The notes beneath the pieces were generated by a model. That model made no database searches. It saw nothing but the letters and a program-made list of their open reading frames with translations, and was not told the origin of the DNA. Of a DNA stretch of 64,000 bases, positions 1 through 9,794 are shown piece after piece; position 1 is the stretch's first letter; every line of letters starts with the position of its first letter. Origin of the DNA: Bdellovibrio reynosensis (GTDB lineage: Bacteria > Bdellovibrionota > Bdellovibrionia > Bdellovibrionales > Bdellovibrionaceae); contig NZ_CP093442.1 of the NCBI RefSeq assembly GCF_022814725.1, positions 124,001-188,000 on the forward strand, read 5' to 3'. The translations under genes and the position numbers were made by a program.

Positions 1-3000
1 GTGTTGTCTTTATAAAGATTTCCCCAGCACTTAACTGCGCCGGCTGTGGTGATGCCGCAGGCTTTTTGCGACACAGCGTAAACTCGAGAGTAACTTTCGC
101 CTGAATCGGCAATAGTAGGGATTTTTCGATTCGTAGTGGTGCCGTCGGCTAATTGTTTCCCTGCATTATTTCCCCAGCAGTGCAGTACGCCGCCATCAGT
201 AATTCCGCAGCTAAAGCCACGATTGGTATCCGTGGTCGTGTCATCATTTACAGTAACCCAGGAGTATTTAACGGCAGAATTTATGACAGTCGGGGAAGTT
301 TTTGTGACAAGTGTGTTATCGCCAAGTTGTCCCTGACTATTATTTCCCCAGCATTTTAGGGTTCCGTCAGAAATAATTCCGCACGAGTGCCCCGATCCTA
401 CAGCCACCATTAAATATGTGTTTGAAGAATCGATGGCCGTTGGTACTTGTTTCACTATTAGAGTGCCATCTCCTACAGTACCCGTCGCATTTCTACCCCA
501 ACAAAAAAGTTTATCATTTGTATCTATGGCACAGGTTGTTTTTGAATTTGCAGAAACAAATTTAAAATCCGCCGAGGTAACTTGAGTCGGAGTTTGCGCA
601 CTGGAAGTAGTATTTAAGCCGGTTTGGTAAGAATCTGCACTTCCCCAGCATTTTAACTTTTGTTCAGTAGTAATGCCACAAGTGTGAGCCTGGCCGGAGC
701 TAATAGAAGTATAGGTCGTGCTACTATCTATCAAAACTGGAGTGGTTCTTCTTGCTGTAGTTCCATCGCCTATCTGATTGCTCAAGTTTTCACCCCAGCA
801 ATAAACATATCCAGATGTAGTAAGTGCACAAGTGTGGTCGCGTCCCGCAGTAACACTTTTAAATGAAATCCCAGGCGCCACTGTTTTGGCGGTGTCAGCA
901 AACCCGACGGTATTACCTAAACCTAAACGGCTTAGGTTAACGCCACTATGGCCCCAACATCTCAATGAATTATCATCGAGAACGGCGCAGGCATGGTAAA
1001 AGTTAATAGCTAAGGATATAGTGGTCAGATCCTTTTGTGAGTCCCTAATAAAATACTGCGCCTGATATTTCGGATCTAATAGAACTGCAGGTGAATCTGT
1101 GTGAGTTAGGTGAACATTCATTAACGTCTCACCAGTTGTAGCGGCATTAACTAGGAAATTGACTGGAAGATTTGCAGTCGTGCTGCCTGCAGGGATGGTG
1201 ATTGAACCGCTTGTCAGATTATGTTCAGTGGAAGTCGCATCGCCGGTTATTTTAAAATAAGCTGTCACGTCAAAAGTTTTTGATCCAGACATCGAAAAGG
1301 TAATTGTTTTTGTATCGCCTTCACTGACTCTATTAACAGCAGCAGAAGAGATGTTCAGCGTGACTATTGAATCTTTGATCCATGAAGTTTCAGTGGCTAC
1401 CGAAACTTCCTGCCAATTATTTGAGGCATCGCCGCCTATAACACACACTTTTACTGGACCATTTGGTAAGGCAGAAATGTTGTCAGTAATATTAGAGCCG
1501 ACAGCCACGGGCCCGACGAAGCTCGCTGTCGCACAACCGCCGGTTGAAATGATTGCATATTTATATTGGGTAACATTGGTTCCAGCTACTGAAATATTCA
1601 AAGCTGTAGTTGTAACCACGCCTGTTGGTGCGCCTGATAGTGTCGATTTAATGGCATCGCGGGTCCATGAAGCGGTAGTAGCTGCTGTCGACCAGTTGTC
1701 ATGATCATCAATACCGACGACACACAAAGTATAATTTCCCGTCTCAGTTAAAAGATCTGTAATTGGTGTCGACACTGGATATTTCGTTCCGATGTAAGCT
1801 GAAGATATCGCACAAGATCCGGTGCCTCCAGGTGGAATTAAGAAGTATTTGTAAAATGAAGCTGTTGCGCTTGAGACCGTAACATTTAAACCTGTAGAAT
1901 TGTTAGTTCCGGAGGGCGCACCGCTGATTGATACAGCAGATGGAAGTGTCGCATCCATATAATAATATGAAGTGGTATTGACCGAATTTCCGTTTGCAGC
2001 TGTCAATGACAACTCGAAATCATATGGCGTCGTTGATGTGTCACTCAAACTACTGACATTGAAATGAAGGGTGAAGTAACCACCTGTACAGTAAGCGGCA
2101 GATGTTCCAACTGAAGGCTCCCCGGTAACAACACCATAAATAATCTGGCCGTGCGCAGAACAAGTTCCTTTAACATCGAAACTAGCTGCGCTGTACTGAT
2201 TGATAAATGTGCCAGCTGGTGGTTCCGTTATGGAAAGAGTGGGAACAGTATTGTCATGAATTATAAAATCAGAAACGCATGATGATTCGTTACCTGCAGC
2301 ATCTCTAAGTTTTATGTAAACTGTGTTTGTGGAATTTAAGGTAGGCAAAGTCCACGCCTTAGGAAAGGAAACAGGTTCCCATGTTCCTCCTGTCAAACAA
2401 AGCGCGTTGTTGGTGACATACGTCTCAGTCCCAGTATGGGAAGTCACATTCAGGGTTGCATTTTGCGAAGAGGTAACAGCAGTTCCATTATTTATCGAAA
2501 AACCTGTTATTGTCGGAGCTGTAGTATCCTTTATATAGCTAGCGGTGACTGGTGTCGCGTTAACCCCAGTGCTTCGTGAATGTGTAATATTAACTGAATA
2601 TGTCTGGTCCGCTTTTGCACTAAAGTTAAAGGTTTTAGACCATGAACCCGCAGTGCAAACCGCAGTTAAAGCGCTGAAAGTTGATATACTAATTGTAACG
2701 TTTTTTCCTTCTTCAGAGCAACCGCCTGACAATGTGACGCTAGTACCAGTTGCAATATTAATATAAGAGCCTGATACCGGCGAAGAGAGACTTACCGTCG
2801 GCACAACAGAAGAGTGAGAGATTGAGTCGGAATAGCATGGAGTTTCATTCCCAGCAGCATCTTTGTACTTTACAAAAACGGTATTTACAGCGTCCGGAGT
2901 ATTTAAAGTCCAACTTTTACTTAAAAAGTTCGCTGTAACCCATGTACCGTCTGCCGCACATCCAGGTGTATTAGTAATATAAATTTGCGAGCCAACGATT

Positions 3001-4610
3001 GAGTTGACACTTAAGGTTACGGTTAAACTGATGGTGTCTGTCTGATTGGCGTTGATGATAACTGTTCCCGTAGGTGCCACGGTGTCTTTTGTGTAAACGG
3101 GTGAGGTTACAGAGGTGCTTGTTCCAAATGAATTGCTGATTGTGGCTGTCAGCTGAAAATTTCCTTGAGGTACAGGCGTTAAGTTAAGAATCGCCGTGAA
3201 GGAGCTTCCAAGACAAGTGGCTGTGCCGGTGAATCCACCGGGCCCAGTAAATGTAATAGATTGGTTGTTCTCAGAGCAGGTTCCACCAACTGTGAAACTA
3301 GCGACATTACTTAAGTTCACATATGCGCCCGCAGCAGGCGTAGTGAAGGCAATCGTGGGTGGTGTGCTAATCGAAATATCATCACTTATACATAAGGACT
3401 CATTTCCATTCACATCCTTAAATTTCGCATAGACAGTATTTACACCATTTGCACTAGGTAAGGTCCACGCCAAACTATTAACGTAAGATTGCCAAGTCCC
3501 CCCAGCTGTACATCCCGGCGTATTTGTTAAATACATCTCTGTAGCTTCAGCAACATTCATTGACAAAATTGAATTGACGGAAGCTGTAGCAACATCTCCA
3601 TTATTAATTAAGAATGATGTTACAGTGGGTGGAGATATATCGAGCGTAACCGAGGCCGTGTCTGTTTCGACGTTCTCAACTGCATCTTTGTGAGTCGCCA
3701 TTATGTTCACAGGACTTACAGTAGTACCTGAAATATCGAGCACTTTTGTGAAAGCCCCGCCAGAACAAGTCGCTGTTTCAGAAACAGCGCCAACACTTAT
3801 TATCACCGACTTCCCATCTTCAGAACAGGTGCCGCTAACAGCATAGGATGAATGATTAAGTAAGTTTATAGGTGTGGAAGAGGTGATAGCTACTAAGGGT
3901 ATCACGATATCTTTATAAATGGTAAGACTGTATTCTTTCGCTTGCGCTGAGGGCGGTGTTACTTTGAAAATAAGATTGCCGCTATAAATAGGGGCTAACG
4001 AAGATAAATCAATAGACTGTGACCAATTTTCAGTTCCACAATTAAATGATGTAAAGCTTGCTGAATTTGGTAGTGCAACTTCTATCTGGGAACCAACCAC
4101 GCACTTGCCACTAAATCCTGCAGCAGAATAGTTGCTTGAATTAATGAAGCCATTTGCAGGACCATGAACAGTGAATCCTGCTTTATAAGTGATAGGATTT
4201 GAACAATTCGAAGCGGACGAGATTCCATTTTTATCTAAAGAAAAAACTTTAAATGAATATTGGGTGCCATCGGTTTTGGTAAAGCTTGCAACATTTGTTT
4301 TTTGGTCTGGGCTTAACTTTACACTTGGTAGAATGGGTTCATCACAAGTGGGTCCCTTATAATACAGTAGTTCCTGTTCAACAACTTTTTCTGAATCTGC
4401 AGGAGTCCATTCAGCTTTAAGTTCGCCATTATCAAAAGCATCTTGATTCCAAATTAATGAAGCAGCGCCTTGTTCGGAACTTATTAGCGCAATGTCTAAA
4501 GAACAGCCACTCAAAATGCAAAACGATATGCCAGTCAAAAAATGAATGCCTTTAGTTAGCAAGCTAACAAACTTTATAGATGAGTGTTTATAATAGGCAG
4601 CTTTGTTCAT
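1..4610 (-). CDS. giant RCC1/Ig-repeat lipoprotein, 3' end off the window
   Basis: The reading frame from ATG 4610 stays open to the left edge, where it still reads a C-W-G-N RCC1 core, so at least 1536 codons are visible and the C-terminus lies outside. The N-terminus has a hydrophobic stretch ending in lipobox LSGC, followed by many Ig-like modules recurring in the form 'T-C-S-E-x-G' and 'AxEMYLTNTPGC'. The last visible ~450 codons contain at least seven RCC1-type blades marked by K/Y/F-CWG cores (near 25, 173, 349, 500, 645, 793 and 951). Expected to be an outer-membrane or surface-anchored lipoprotein with a beta-propeller head; the ligand is unknown. It is a paralogue of the next gene (4820-9622). 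An in-frame ATG at 4646 lies 5 nt past a FliA-like -10, so translation could begin there; 4610 gives a more ordinary signal peptide and has AGGA just upstream. Confidence 0.85.
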   Translation of the reverse strand, partial: MNKAAYYKHSSIKFVSLLTKGIHFLTGISFCILSGCSLDIALISSEQGAASLIWNQDAFDNGELKAEWTPADSEKVVEQELLYYKGPTCDEPILPSVKLSPDQKTNVASFTKTDGTQYSFKVFSLDKNGISSASNCSNPITYKAGFTVHGPANGFINSSNYSAAGFSGKCVVGSQIEVALPNSASFTSFNCGTENWSQSIDLSSLAPIYSGNLIFKVTPPSAQAKEYSLTIYKDIVIPLVAITSSTPINLLNHSSYAVSGTCSEDGKSVIISVGAVSETATCSGGAFTKVLDISGTTVSPVNIMATHKDAVENVETDTASVTLDISPPTVTSFLINNGDVATASVNSILSMNVAEATEMYLTNTPGCTAGGTWQSYVNSLAWTLPSANGVNTVYAKFKDVNGNESLCISDDISISTPPTIAFTTPAAGAYVNLSNVASFTVGGTCSENNQSITFTGPGGFTGTATCLGSSFTAILNLTPVPQGNFQLTATISNSFGTSTSVTSPVYTKDTVAPTGTVIINANQTDTISLTVTLSVNSIVGSQIYITNTPGCAADGTWVTANFLSKSWTLNTPDAVNTVFVKYKDAAGNETPCYSDSISHSSVVPTVSLSSPVSGSYINIATGTSVTLSGGCSEEGKNVTISISTFSALTAVCTAGSWSKTFNFSAKADQTYSVNITHSRSTGVNATPVTASYIKDTTAPTITGFSINNGTAVTSSQNATLNVTSHTGTETYVTNNALCLTGGTWEPVSFPKAWTLPTLNSTNTVYIKLRDAAGNESSCVSDFIIHDNTVPTLSITEPPAGTFINQYSAASFDVKGTCSAHGQIIYGVVTGEPSVGTSAAYCTGGYFTLHFNVSSLSDTSTTPYDFELSLTAANGNSVNTTSYYYMDATLPSAVSISGAPSGTNNSTGLNVTVSSATASFYKYFLIPPGGTGSCAISSAYIGTKYPVSTPITDLLTETGNYTLCVVGIDDHDNWSTAATTASWTRDAIKSTLSGAPTGVVTTTALNISVAGTNVTQYKYAIISTGGCATASFVGPVAVGSNITDNISALPNGPVKVCVIGGDASNNWQEVSVATETSWIKDSIVTLNISSAAVNRVSEGDTKTITFSMSGSKTFDVTAYFKITGDATSTEHNLTSGSITIPAGSTTANLPVNFLVNAATTGETLMNVHLTHTDSPAVLLDPKYQAQYFIRDSQKDLTTISLAINFYHACAVLDDNSLRCWGHSGVNLSRLGLGNTVGFADTAKTVAPGISFKSVTAGRDHTCALTTSGYVYCWGENLSNQIGDGTTARRTTPVLIDSSTTYTSISSGQAHTCGITTEQKLKCWGSADSYQTGLNTTSSAQTPTQVTSADFKFVSANSKTTCAIDTNDKLFCWGRNATGTVGDGTLIVKQVPTAIDSSNTYLMVAVGSGHSCGIISDGTLKCWGNNSQGQLGDNTLVTKTSPTVINSAVKYSWVTVNDDTTTDTNRGFSCGITDGGVLHCWGNNAGKQLADGTTTNRKIPTIADSGESYSRVYAVSQKACGITTAGAVKCWGNLYKDN

Positions 4611-4651
4611 AGTTCCTAGAACATCATTTACATTCAGTTGTTCCATAAAAC

Positions 4652-4679
4652 TTATCGGTGTAACACTTTCCTCGCTTTA
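4652..4679 (-). promoter_or_regulatory. FliA-like promoter of the first RCC1 lipoprotein
   Basis: On the minus strand TAAA (4679-4676), 17 nt, then CCGATAA (4658-4652). This resembles the sigma-28 consensus TAAA-N15-GCCGATAA. The -10 ends 5 nt before an in-frame ATG at 4646, so a transcript could start at or next to the start codon. Confidence 0.5.
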
Positions 4680-4773
4680 TCTATGCGGGCCAAAATGTTG
4701 CTAGGCCAAATAAAATTTTGTCGGGCTTTGTATCAATACGAAACATCAGAATCATTTCTGTTTAGTATTTTTA

Positions 4774-4790
4774 TTAGTTCGCAAAACTAA
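4774..4790 (-). terminator. weak AT-rich hairpin downstream of the second RCC1 gene
   Basis: The arms TTAGTT and AACTAA surround a 5-nt loop and, on the minus strand, are followed by TAAAAA. The stem is short and AT-rich, so this is only a possible terminator. The rest of 4611-4819 holds the FliA-like promoter and nothing else recognisable. Confidence 0.25.
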
Positions 4791-4819
4791 AAAACGGATT
4801 TTTATTTAAGAATTAGCTT

Positions 4820-7800
4820 CTAGAATCCAAGGTCCTTGTGGATGAATGTAGGATTGTGAAATCCAAACTGACCCGCAGTTATACTGACAGTGTTGTTGCG
4901 ACCACTATCCACAGTCCCTAAATTATCGCCAAGGAAGCGTCCCGCGCAACGCCATTGACCACCCAAAGTTTTTGCACAAGTCGATTCACTGCGAAGGTTA
5001 AGAGTGCCATAAGTTATACCTGTATCAACCCTGACTGCAGGAGCCACTGCAGCCGTCGGCAATGCTTCTAAATTCCCAGTGAAATAACCAAATGCTCTTG
5101 CTTGGCCCCAGCAGTAAAGCTCATCATCACTGCGAATAGCGCAAGCATGGGTCTCTGTCACTTGAACGTCTTTATAATCATAACTGTCAACTAAAGTTGG
5201 AATCAGACGATCCACGGAATCGTTAAATCCAAGAATCTTGTTTGTGCCAGCAAAGCCCCAACATTTTAATTTATTTCCTAACGTGATTCCGCACGTAGAA
5301 TAAGGTCCTGCAGAAACTTTTTTATATTGAACACCAAAGTCGATCACAGTTGGAGTATTCACTTGCGTAGCAGAGTTGTTGCCGACAATACCGCTTCCAG
5401 TGTTTTGCCCCCAGCATTTCAAAATATTACCGCTAGTGATTCCACACGCATGGGCTTGGCCTATTACAACTGATAGGTAAGACACACCAGGATCCACAGT
5501 AGTCATCGTTGCAACATCGGAAGGTGCACTGCCATCACCGACTTGGCCATACTCGTTTTCACCCATGCATTTTAAAATTCCAGTTTGGGTAATACCGCAG
5601 ACGTTAGTAGATCCAACAGCAACAGAAGAATATTTCGCCGTTGGATCAGCAATCTTAGGCCGATAAACTAAGCCATCAGCAGTCTTAGTCACTAATCCTA
5701 ATTCACCAGCATCATTTTTTCCCCAGCACTTCAAAGTACCATCAAGGGCAAGGGCACACATATCTGACACATGGGACGGGGACACAGACGAATACTGAGT
5801 TTCTGGATCGATCCAAATAGGCGCAGGTCTACGATAGGAAACGCTTCCAGTTCCATCACCCGTTGTCGTTAACGCATCTGTCGTTCCCCAACAGTAAAGC
5901 TTATTACTTTCTACTGCACAGCTAAAGCTTGCCGCATCGCTGCTGCTATGTGGGTAGCCTGAAAAACTTGGGAAATTAAATCCAAGACTTATATTCTTAA
6001 AGCGATTAATAAAGTATTTCCCACCATTGCCAGAACCCAGTGGGTGAAGAGTTCTTGTTTTTTCACCATCCAAAGATCCCCAGCATTTTAATCCACCCGC
6101 AGTACTAACGCCGCAAGCGCGAGAACCGCTAGCAATCACGGATGAATATAAAGTGCCAGAATCAGAAGCGACAGGAAGCAGTCTATTCGTGGTCGAATTA
6201 TCAGCAAGCTGCATAAGCGCATTGTGTCCCCAACATTTTAAAGTATTTGCTAAGGTCACTCCGCAGGTAAAGCCTTGATTGGTATCCAACGTTGAATCGT
6301 CATTCACTGTCACTGCATTATAGGTAACTAGATTATCAATCTCTACAGGTGTGGTTTCTGAAAAAATGGAGTTATTCCCAAGCTGACCGACTGTATTAGC
6401 ACCCCAGCATTTCATAATACCCGCTAAGGTGACTCCGCAGGCATGACCTGATCCCATAGCGACATTTTTATATTTAACCGAAGCATCAACAGCGGTCGGG
6501 GAGGTCACTGTTGTGGAACCGCCATTTCCTAGTTGGGAACTGGCGTTTCGCCCCCAACATTTTAAATATCCGTCAACAGTGATGGCGCAAGTTGATTCAG
6601 AGCCTGCGGCAACATAAGAATAATTTTCTGCAGCATCGATATTTATAGGTAATGAACTATTTAAGTTAGACCCATCACCAAGATTGCTAAAGAAATTATA
6701 TCCCCAGCAGCGAAGCTTATTTGTCGTCGTAATAGCACAAGTATGATTAGCACCTGCTGAAACAGACAAATAACTATTAGCTATATCAATGGCGACAGGA
6801 ACGTTGCTAGGAGAGGACGTGGTGTCACCAAGCTGATTCTTAGAGTTATCTCCCCAACAATAAAGTGCACCTAAGGTAGTCACTGCACAGGTATGACTAT
6901 GGCCAACCGCTACTTGCGCAAATGAAGTGCCCGGCTTAATAATCACGCCTGTTTCTTTAAACAGGTTTGTACCATCGCCCACTTGGCCATAGGAATTATG
7001 CCCATAACATCTTAAAGCATTGTCGCTTGTGATAGCGCAAGCATGGGATCTACCCATAGCGAATTTAGAAACACTAAAAGCAGAATCATTATCCCTGATA
7101 TAAAACTGAGCTTGATAGTTTTTATCTAACGTAACTCCAGCAGAAGGAATCGCCCCCGTAATATGAAAGTTAAGAAGCTTTTCACCATCGGCAACGGCAT
7201 TCTCAGGCAAACTTAAAGTCACTGTCTGAGAGGTAGAACCCGCCGAAATAACAACACTGCCGTTGGCTAAATTATGATGGGTTGGATTAACGGCATCCCC
7301 ACCGATTCGATAATAAACCGTCACATCAGTTGCTTTGGCAGCACTTAAAGAGATTGTGATAATTTGATTTGCCCCACCTTCGACCACGCGATTTTGCGCT
7401 GGCGAAGTGATGGAAGCAAAGACTCGAGCGTCTTTAACCCAAGAAACCACAGTCGCTGAATTGTTATTTTGAAAAGTGTTAGAGGCATTACCACCAACCA
7501 CACACAGTTTCATATTACTTCCATCAGCATAGCCCGTCAGCGAAGCTGTGATTCGGGTGGTTTTGGGTGTGGCAGCTGAAAAGGTCGCCGAAGCGCAAGA
7601 ACCAGAGGTGATGATTGCGTATTTATATTGAGTGATGGTCCCACCACTGACGCCAACATAGAGGCTTGTATCTGAAGAATTCCCGGTGGGATAATCAGAC
7701 AAAGTCGGCACTAGGTTGCCAGCATCGACGATCGCAATATTTTTCTGCCCCGCTAAGGAATTCACATTCCCAGGAGCAGGCAAAGTCAAAATCGCATTAA

Positions 7801-9622
7801 AATTATTAGCATCTTTAATCGTTCCACCAGCAAGGCTTAATGACGTGGTCGCCACATAATCTAAATCTGCAGCAGCATCACCGGTGGCAACGGTATATGT
7901 GAATGACAATGTTTTGGAATTTGAACCCGCCGAATACGTAGCCGTGCGATCCACAGTCCCAGTTTCAAGGGTCAAGGTCGGGTTACCAGTGACGATCACG
8001 GCCTCATCGAAAGTAATTTTAACGGTAATAACCGATGCCACATCGTAAGTGCCATCAGCATTGCTAGCGGACACCGCTAAAACGCTTGGTGCCTGAGTAT
8101 CACGAGTCCACGCCCCTGCAGTGACCGCTAAAGACACGTTACCAGCGGCATCTATTGAGCGCGCGCAAACTTTATAACCACCTTGATTGGTCAGTGCATA
8201 AACAAGCGAGGCTGAAAGCAGGCTGTCGCTGCTAAATGCCGCCGTCGTATCAGTGCAAGTAGAAATATCGCCAGGCTCAATAATCAAATATCGATAGTGG
8301 GTCGCATCCGCACTGCTGACTGTGATATTCGTCGTATTGGCTGATAGGGCTGGTAAATTACTAAAGGTGGGAGCCGTCGGTAATACGACATCTTTATAAT
8401 AAGATTTTGAGCCTGTTCCTTGATTGCCACTAGGGCGGGAAAGGGTCGCGATAATCTGATAAGGTGTAGCAGCGTTATCAGCAAGCGTAGATAAATTCCA
8501 AGAAACAGACCAAGTATTTAAAGCAGAGCAGGTTGCACTGTTGGTTAAACTTTGGCCGGTGATACTTAAATTAACCGTGGCGCCAACTTCAGAACAAGTT
8601 CCGCTGAGCGCGAATGCGGCATTATTGATATTATTAATCCACGTTCCCGCAACCGGCGCACCAATGGTCACAGTCGGTACCACGGAATCATGTAAGATTG
8701 AATCATTAAGACAGTTTGATTCATTCCCACCAAGATCGCGCACTTTAAAATAAACAGTGTTAGTTGTATCTGCAGTAGCCAACGTCCAATTTTTCGATGT
8801 CGCAAAAGTTTCCCAAGTACCATCAGCACTGCAAGAGGTGTTAGAAATATACATCTCAGCAGCATTTGTCGCAGTCATAGCTAAAGTCGTATTTAAACTT
8901 GAAACTGCAGGTGCGCCCCCGGCAATCGCAAAAGTACTTGCGGTGGGTGCTGACGTGTCTTTTCTAAAGGGTCGGTAAAGGGGAGCTAAATCAGAATGTG
9001 TAAGAGTGAAGGTGACACTTCCATCGGCGTGGGAAGTTAAATTCATAGTCTTAGTCCAAGCGCCATTTGTGCAAACAGCTGTTTGATCAGTAAAACCGGT
9101 GACTTTGATCGTGACGTTTTGTCCTTCGTTCACGCATCCACCGATGAGAGTGAAGTTAGCAACGTTGCTTGAATTGATGTAAGTCGTCGATGCAGGGGAG
9201 GCTAAAGAAAAACTTCCACTCACCACGTGAGTAATTGAAGCTGAATAACAATTTGATTCAATCCCGGCAGCGTCTTTAAATTTTGCATAGATCGTATTGC
9301 TGACACCAGTTTTTGTAAGTGTCCAAGATTTGCTTGAAGTTAAAGTTTCCCAAGCGCCGCCGCCGGTACACTTGGCGGTATTAGTGACATACATTTCAGT
9401 TGCTACAGAAGATGAAAGTTTGACGGTAACGCCAAGGCTTGTTGTTGAAGCAGCTCCATCGTTGATGTTAATACTTCCAGTTGGCTTTTCAATTTTCTCT
9501 TTAGCTTGATAGTCTTCAGCTTTCGGAGCACTACAGGCAGCTAAAACAAAACACACAAATAGCAAAGCATAGGTTCGCATGGAACCCCAAAGCCGTTCTA
9601 TAAGTGCTTGTAATCTGCCCAT
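4820..9622 (-). CDS. giant lipoprotein: Ig-like repeats, Calx-beta-like domain, RCC1 propeller
   Basis: 1600 aa. The signal peptide ends in lipobox LAAC (about residue 29). Residues ~45-740 are Ig-like modules of the 'GTCSEVGA' and 'AAEMYISNTSC' type. Residues ~750-865 resemble Calx-beta, ending in 'FYIRDND'. From ~870 to the end there are about 14 RCC1-like blades with cores such as LRCYGHNSYGQVGDG and LKCWGRNASSQLG, enough for two seven-bladed propellers. Probably anchored in the outer membrane, with the propeller used for binding or adhesion; the partner is unknown. The start at 9622 has AGGA 5 nt upstream; the alternative ATG 9580 would also give a lipoprotein signal but has a weaker site. 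A paralogue follows immediately downstream. Confidence 0.88.
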   Translation of the reverse strand: MGRLQALIERLWGSMRTYALLFVCFVLAACSAPKAEDYQAKEKIEKPTGSININDGAASTTSLGVTVKLSSSVATEMYVTNTAKCTGGGAWETLTSSKSWTLTKTGVSNTIYAKFKDAAGIESNCYSASITHVVSGSFSLASPASTTYINSSNVANFTLIGGCVNEGQNVTIKVTGFTDQTAVCTNGAWTKTMNLTSHADGSVTFTLTHSDLAPLYRPFRKDTSAPTASTFAIAGGAPAVSSLNTTLAMTATNAAEMYISNTSCSADGTWETFATSKNWTLATADTTNTVYFKVRDLGGNESNCLNDSILHDSVVPTVTIGAPVAGTWINNINNAAFALSGTCSEVGATVNLSITGQSLTNSATCSALNTWSVSWNLSTLADNAATPYQIIATLSRPSGNQGTGSKSYYKDVVLPTAPTFSNLPALSANTTNITVSSADATHYRYLIIEPGDISTCTDTTAAFSSDSLLSASLVYALTNQGGYKVCARSIDAAGNVSLAVTAGAWTRDTQAPSVLAVSASNADGTYDVASVITVKITFDEAVIVTGNPTLTLETGTVDRTATYSAGSNSKTLSFTYTVATGDAAADLDYVATTSLSLAGGTIKDANNFNAILTLPAPGNVNSLAGQKNIAIVDAGNLVPTLSDYPTGNSSDTSLYVGVSGGTITQYKYAIITSGSCASATFSAATPKTTRITASLTGYADGSNMKLCVVGGNASNTFQNNNSATVVSWVKDARVFASITSPAQNRVVEGGANQIITISLSAAKATDVTVYYRIGGDAVNPTHHNLANGSVVISAGSTSQTVTLSLPENAVADGEKLLNFHITGAIPSAGVTLDKNYQAQFYIRDNDSAFSVSKFAMGRSHACAITSDNALRCYGHNSYGQVGDGTNLFKETGVIIKPGTSFAQVAVGHSHTCAVTTLGALYCWGDNSKNQLGDTTSSPSNVPVAIDIANSYLSVSAGANHTCAITTTNKLRCWGYNFFSNLGDGSNLNSSLPINIDAAENYSYVAAGSESTCAITVDGYLKCWGRNASSQLGNGGSTTVTSPTAVDASVKYKNVAMGSGHACGVTLAGIMKCWGANTVGQLGNNSIFSETTPVEIDNLVTYNAVTVNDDSTLDTNQGFTCGVTLANTLKCWGHNALMQLADNSTTNRLLPVASDSGTLYSSVIASGSRACGVSTAGGLKCWGSLDGEKTRTLHPLGSGNGGKYFINRFKNISLGFNFPSFSGYPHSSSDAASFSCAVESNKLYCWGTTDALTTTGDGTGSVSYRRPAPIWIDPETQYSSVSPSHVSDMCALALDGTLKCWGKNDAGELGLVTKTADGLVYRPKIADPTAKYSSVAVGSTNVCGITQTGILKCMGENEYGQVGDGSAPSDVATMTTVDPGVSYLSVVIGQAHACGITSGNILKCWGQNTGSGIVGNNSATQVNTPTVIDFGVQYKKVSAGPYSTCGITLGNKLKCWGFAGTNKILGFNDSVDRLIPTLVDSYDYKDVQVTETHACAIRSDDELYCWGQARAFGYFTGNLEALPTAAVAPAVRVDTGITYGTLNLRSESTCAKTLGGQWRCAGRFLGDNLGTVDSGRNNTVSITAGQFGFHNPTFIHKDLGF

Positions 9623-9646
9623 AATTCCTCAAAATCTCTCCTTTAC

Positions 9647-9674
9647 TTATCGGTTGAATGAAGAGGGAAATTGA
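9647..9674 (-). promoter_or_regulatory. FliA-like promoter of the second RCC1 lipoprotein
   Basis: Minus strand TCAA (9674-9671), 17 nt, CCGATAA (9653-9647). The -10 is a perfect match to the core used at the other giant lipoprotein genes; the -35 has one mismatch to TAAA. The 5' leader would be about 20-25 nt and contain the ribosome-binding site. Confidence 0.45.
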
Positions 9675-9730
9675 TAAAATCATGATCAAAATCAGGGTGT
9701 TTTTAGAGGGAAACGTATCAACTTAAGGCA

Positions 9731-9760
9731 GTGAAACAGACTGACACGAGTCTGTCTCAC
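9731..9760. other. 12-bp inverted repeat between amidase and RCC1 gene
   Basis: The arms GTGAAACAGACT and AGTCTGTCTCAC pair with one mismatch around a 6-nt loop. On the minus strand the hairpin follows the amidase gene but is not followed by a clear T tract, so it may be a 3'-end stabiliser or a factor-dependent terminator. Confidence 0.4.
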
Positions 9761-9794
9761 AACCTGTCGTTTCTGCTAAGTGCAGCTTAATTAT

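Noticed and set aside
1351-3432. Several plus-strand open frames of 70-120 codons within the first RCC1 gene
   Set aside because: The opposite strand is continuously open with clear repeats; these are antisense shadows.
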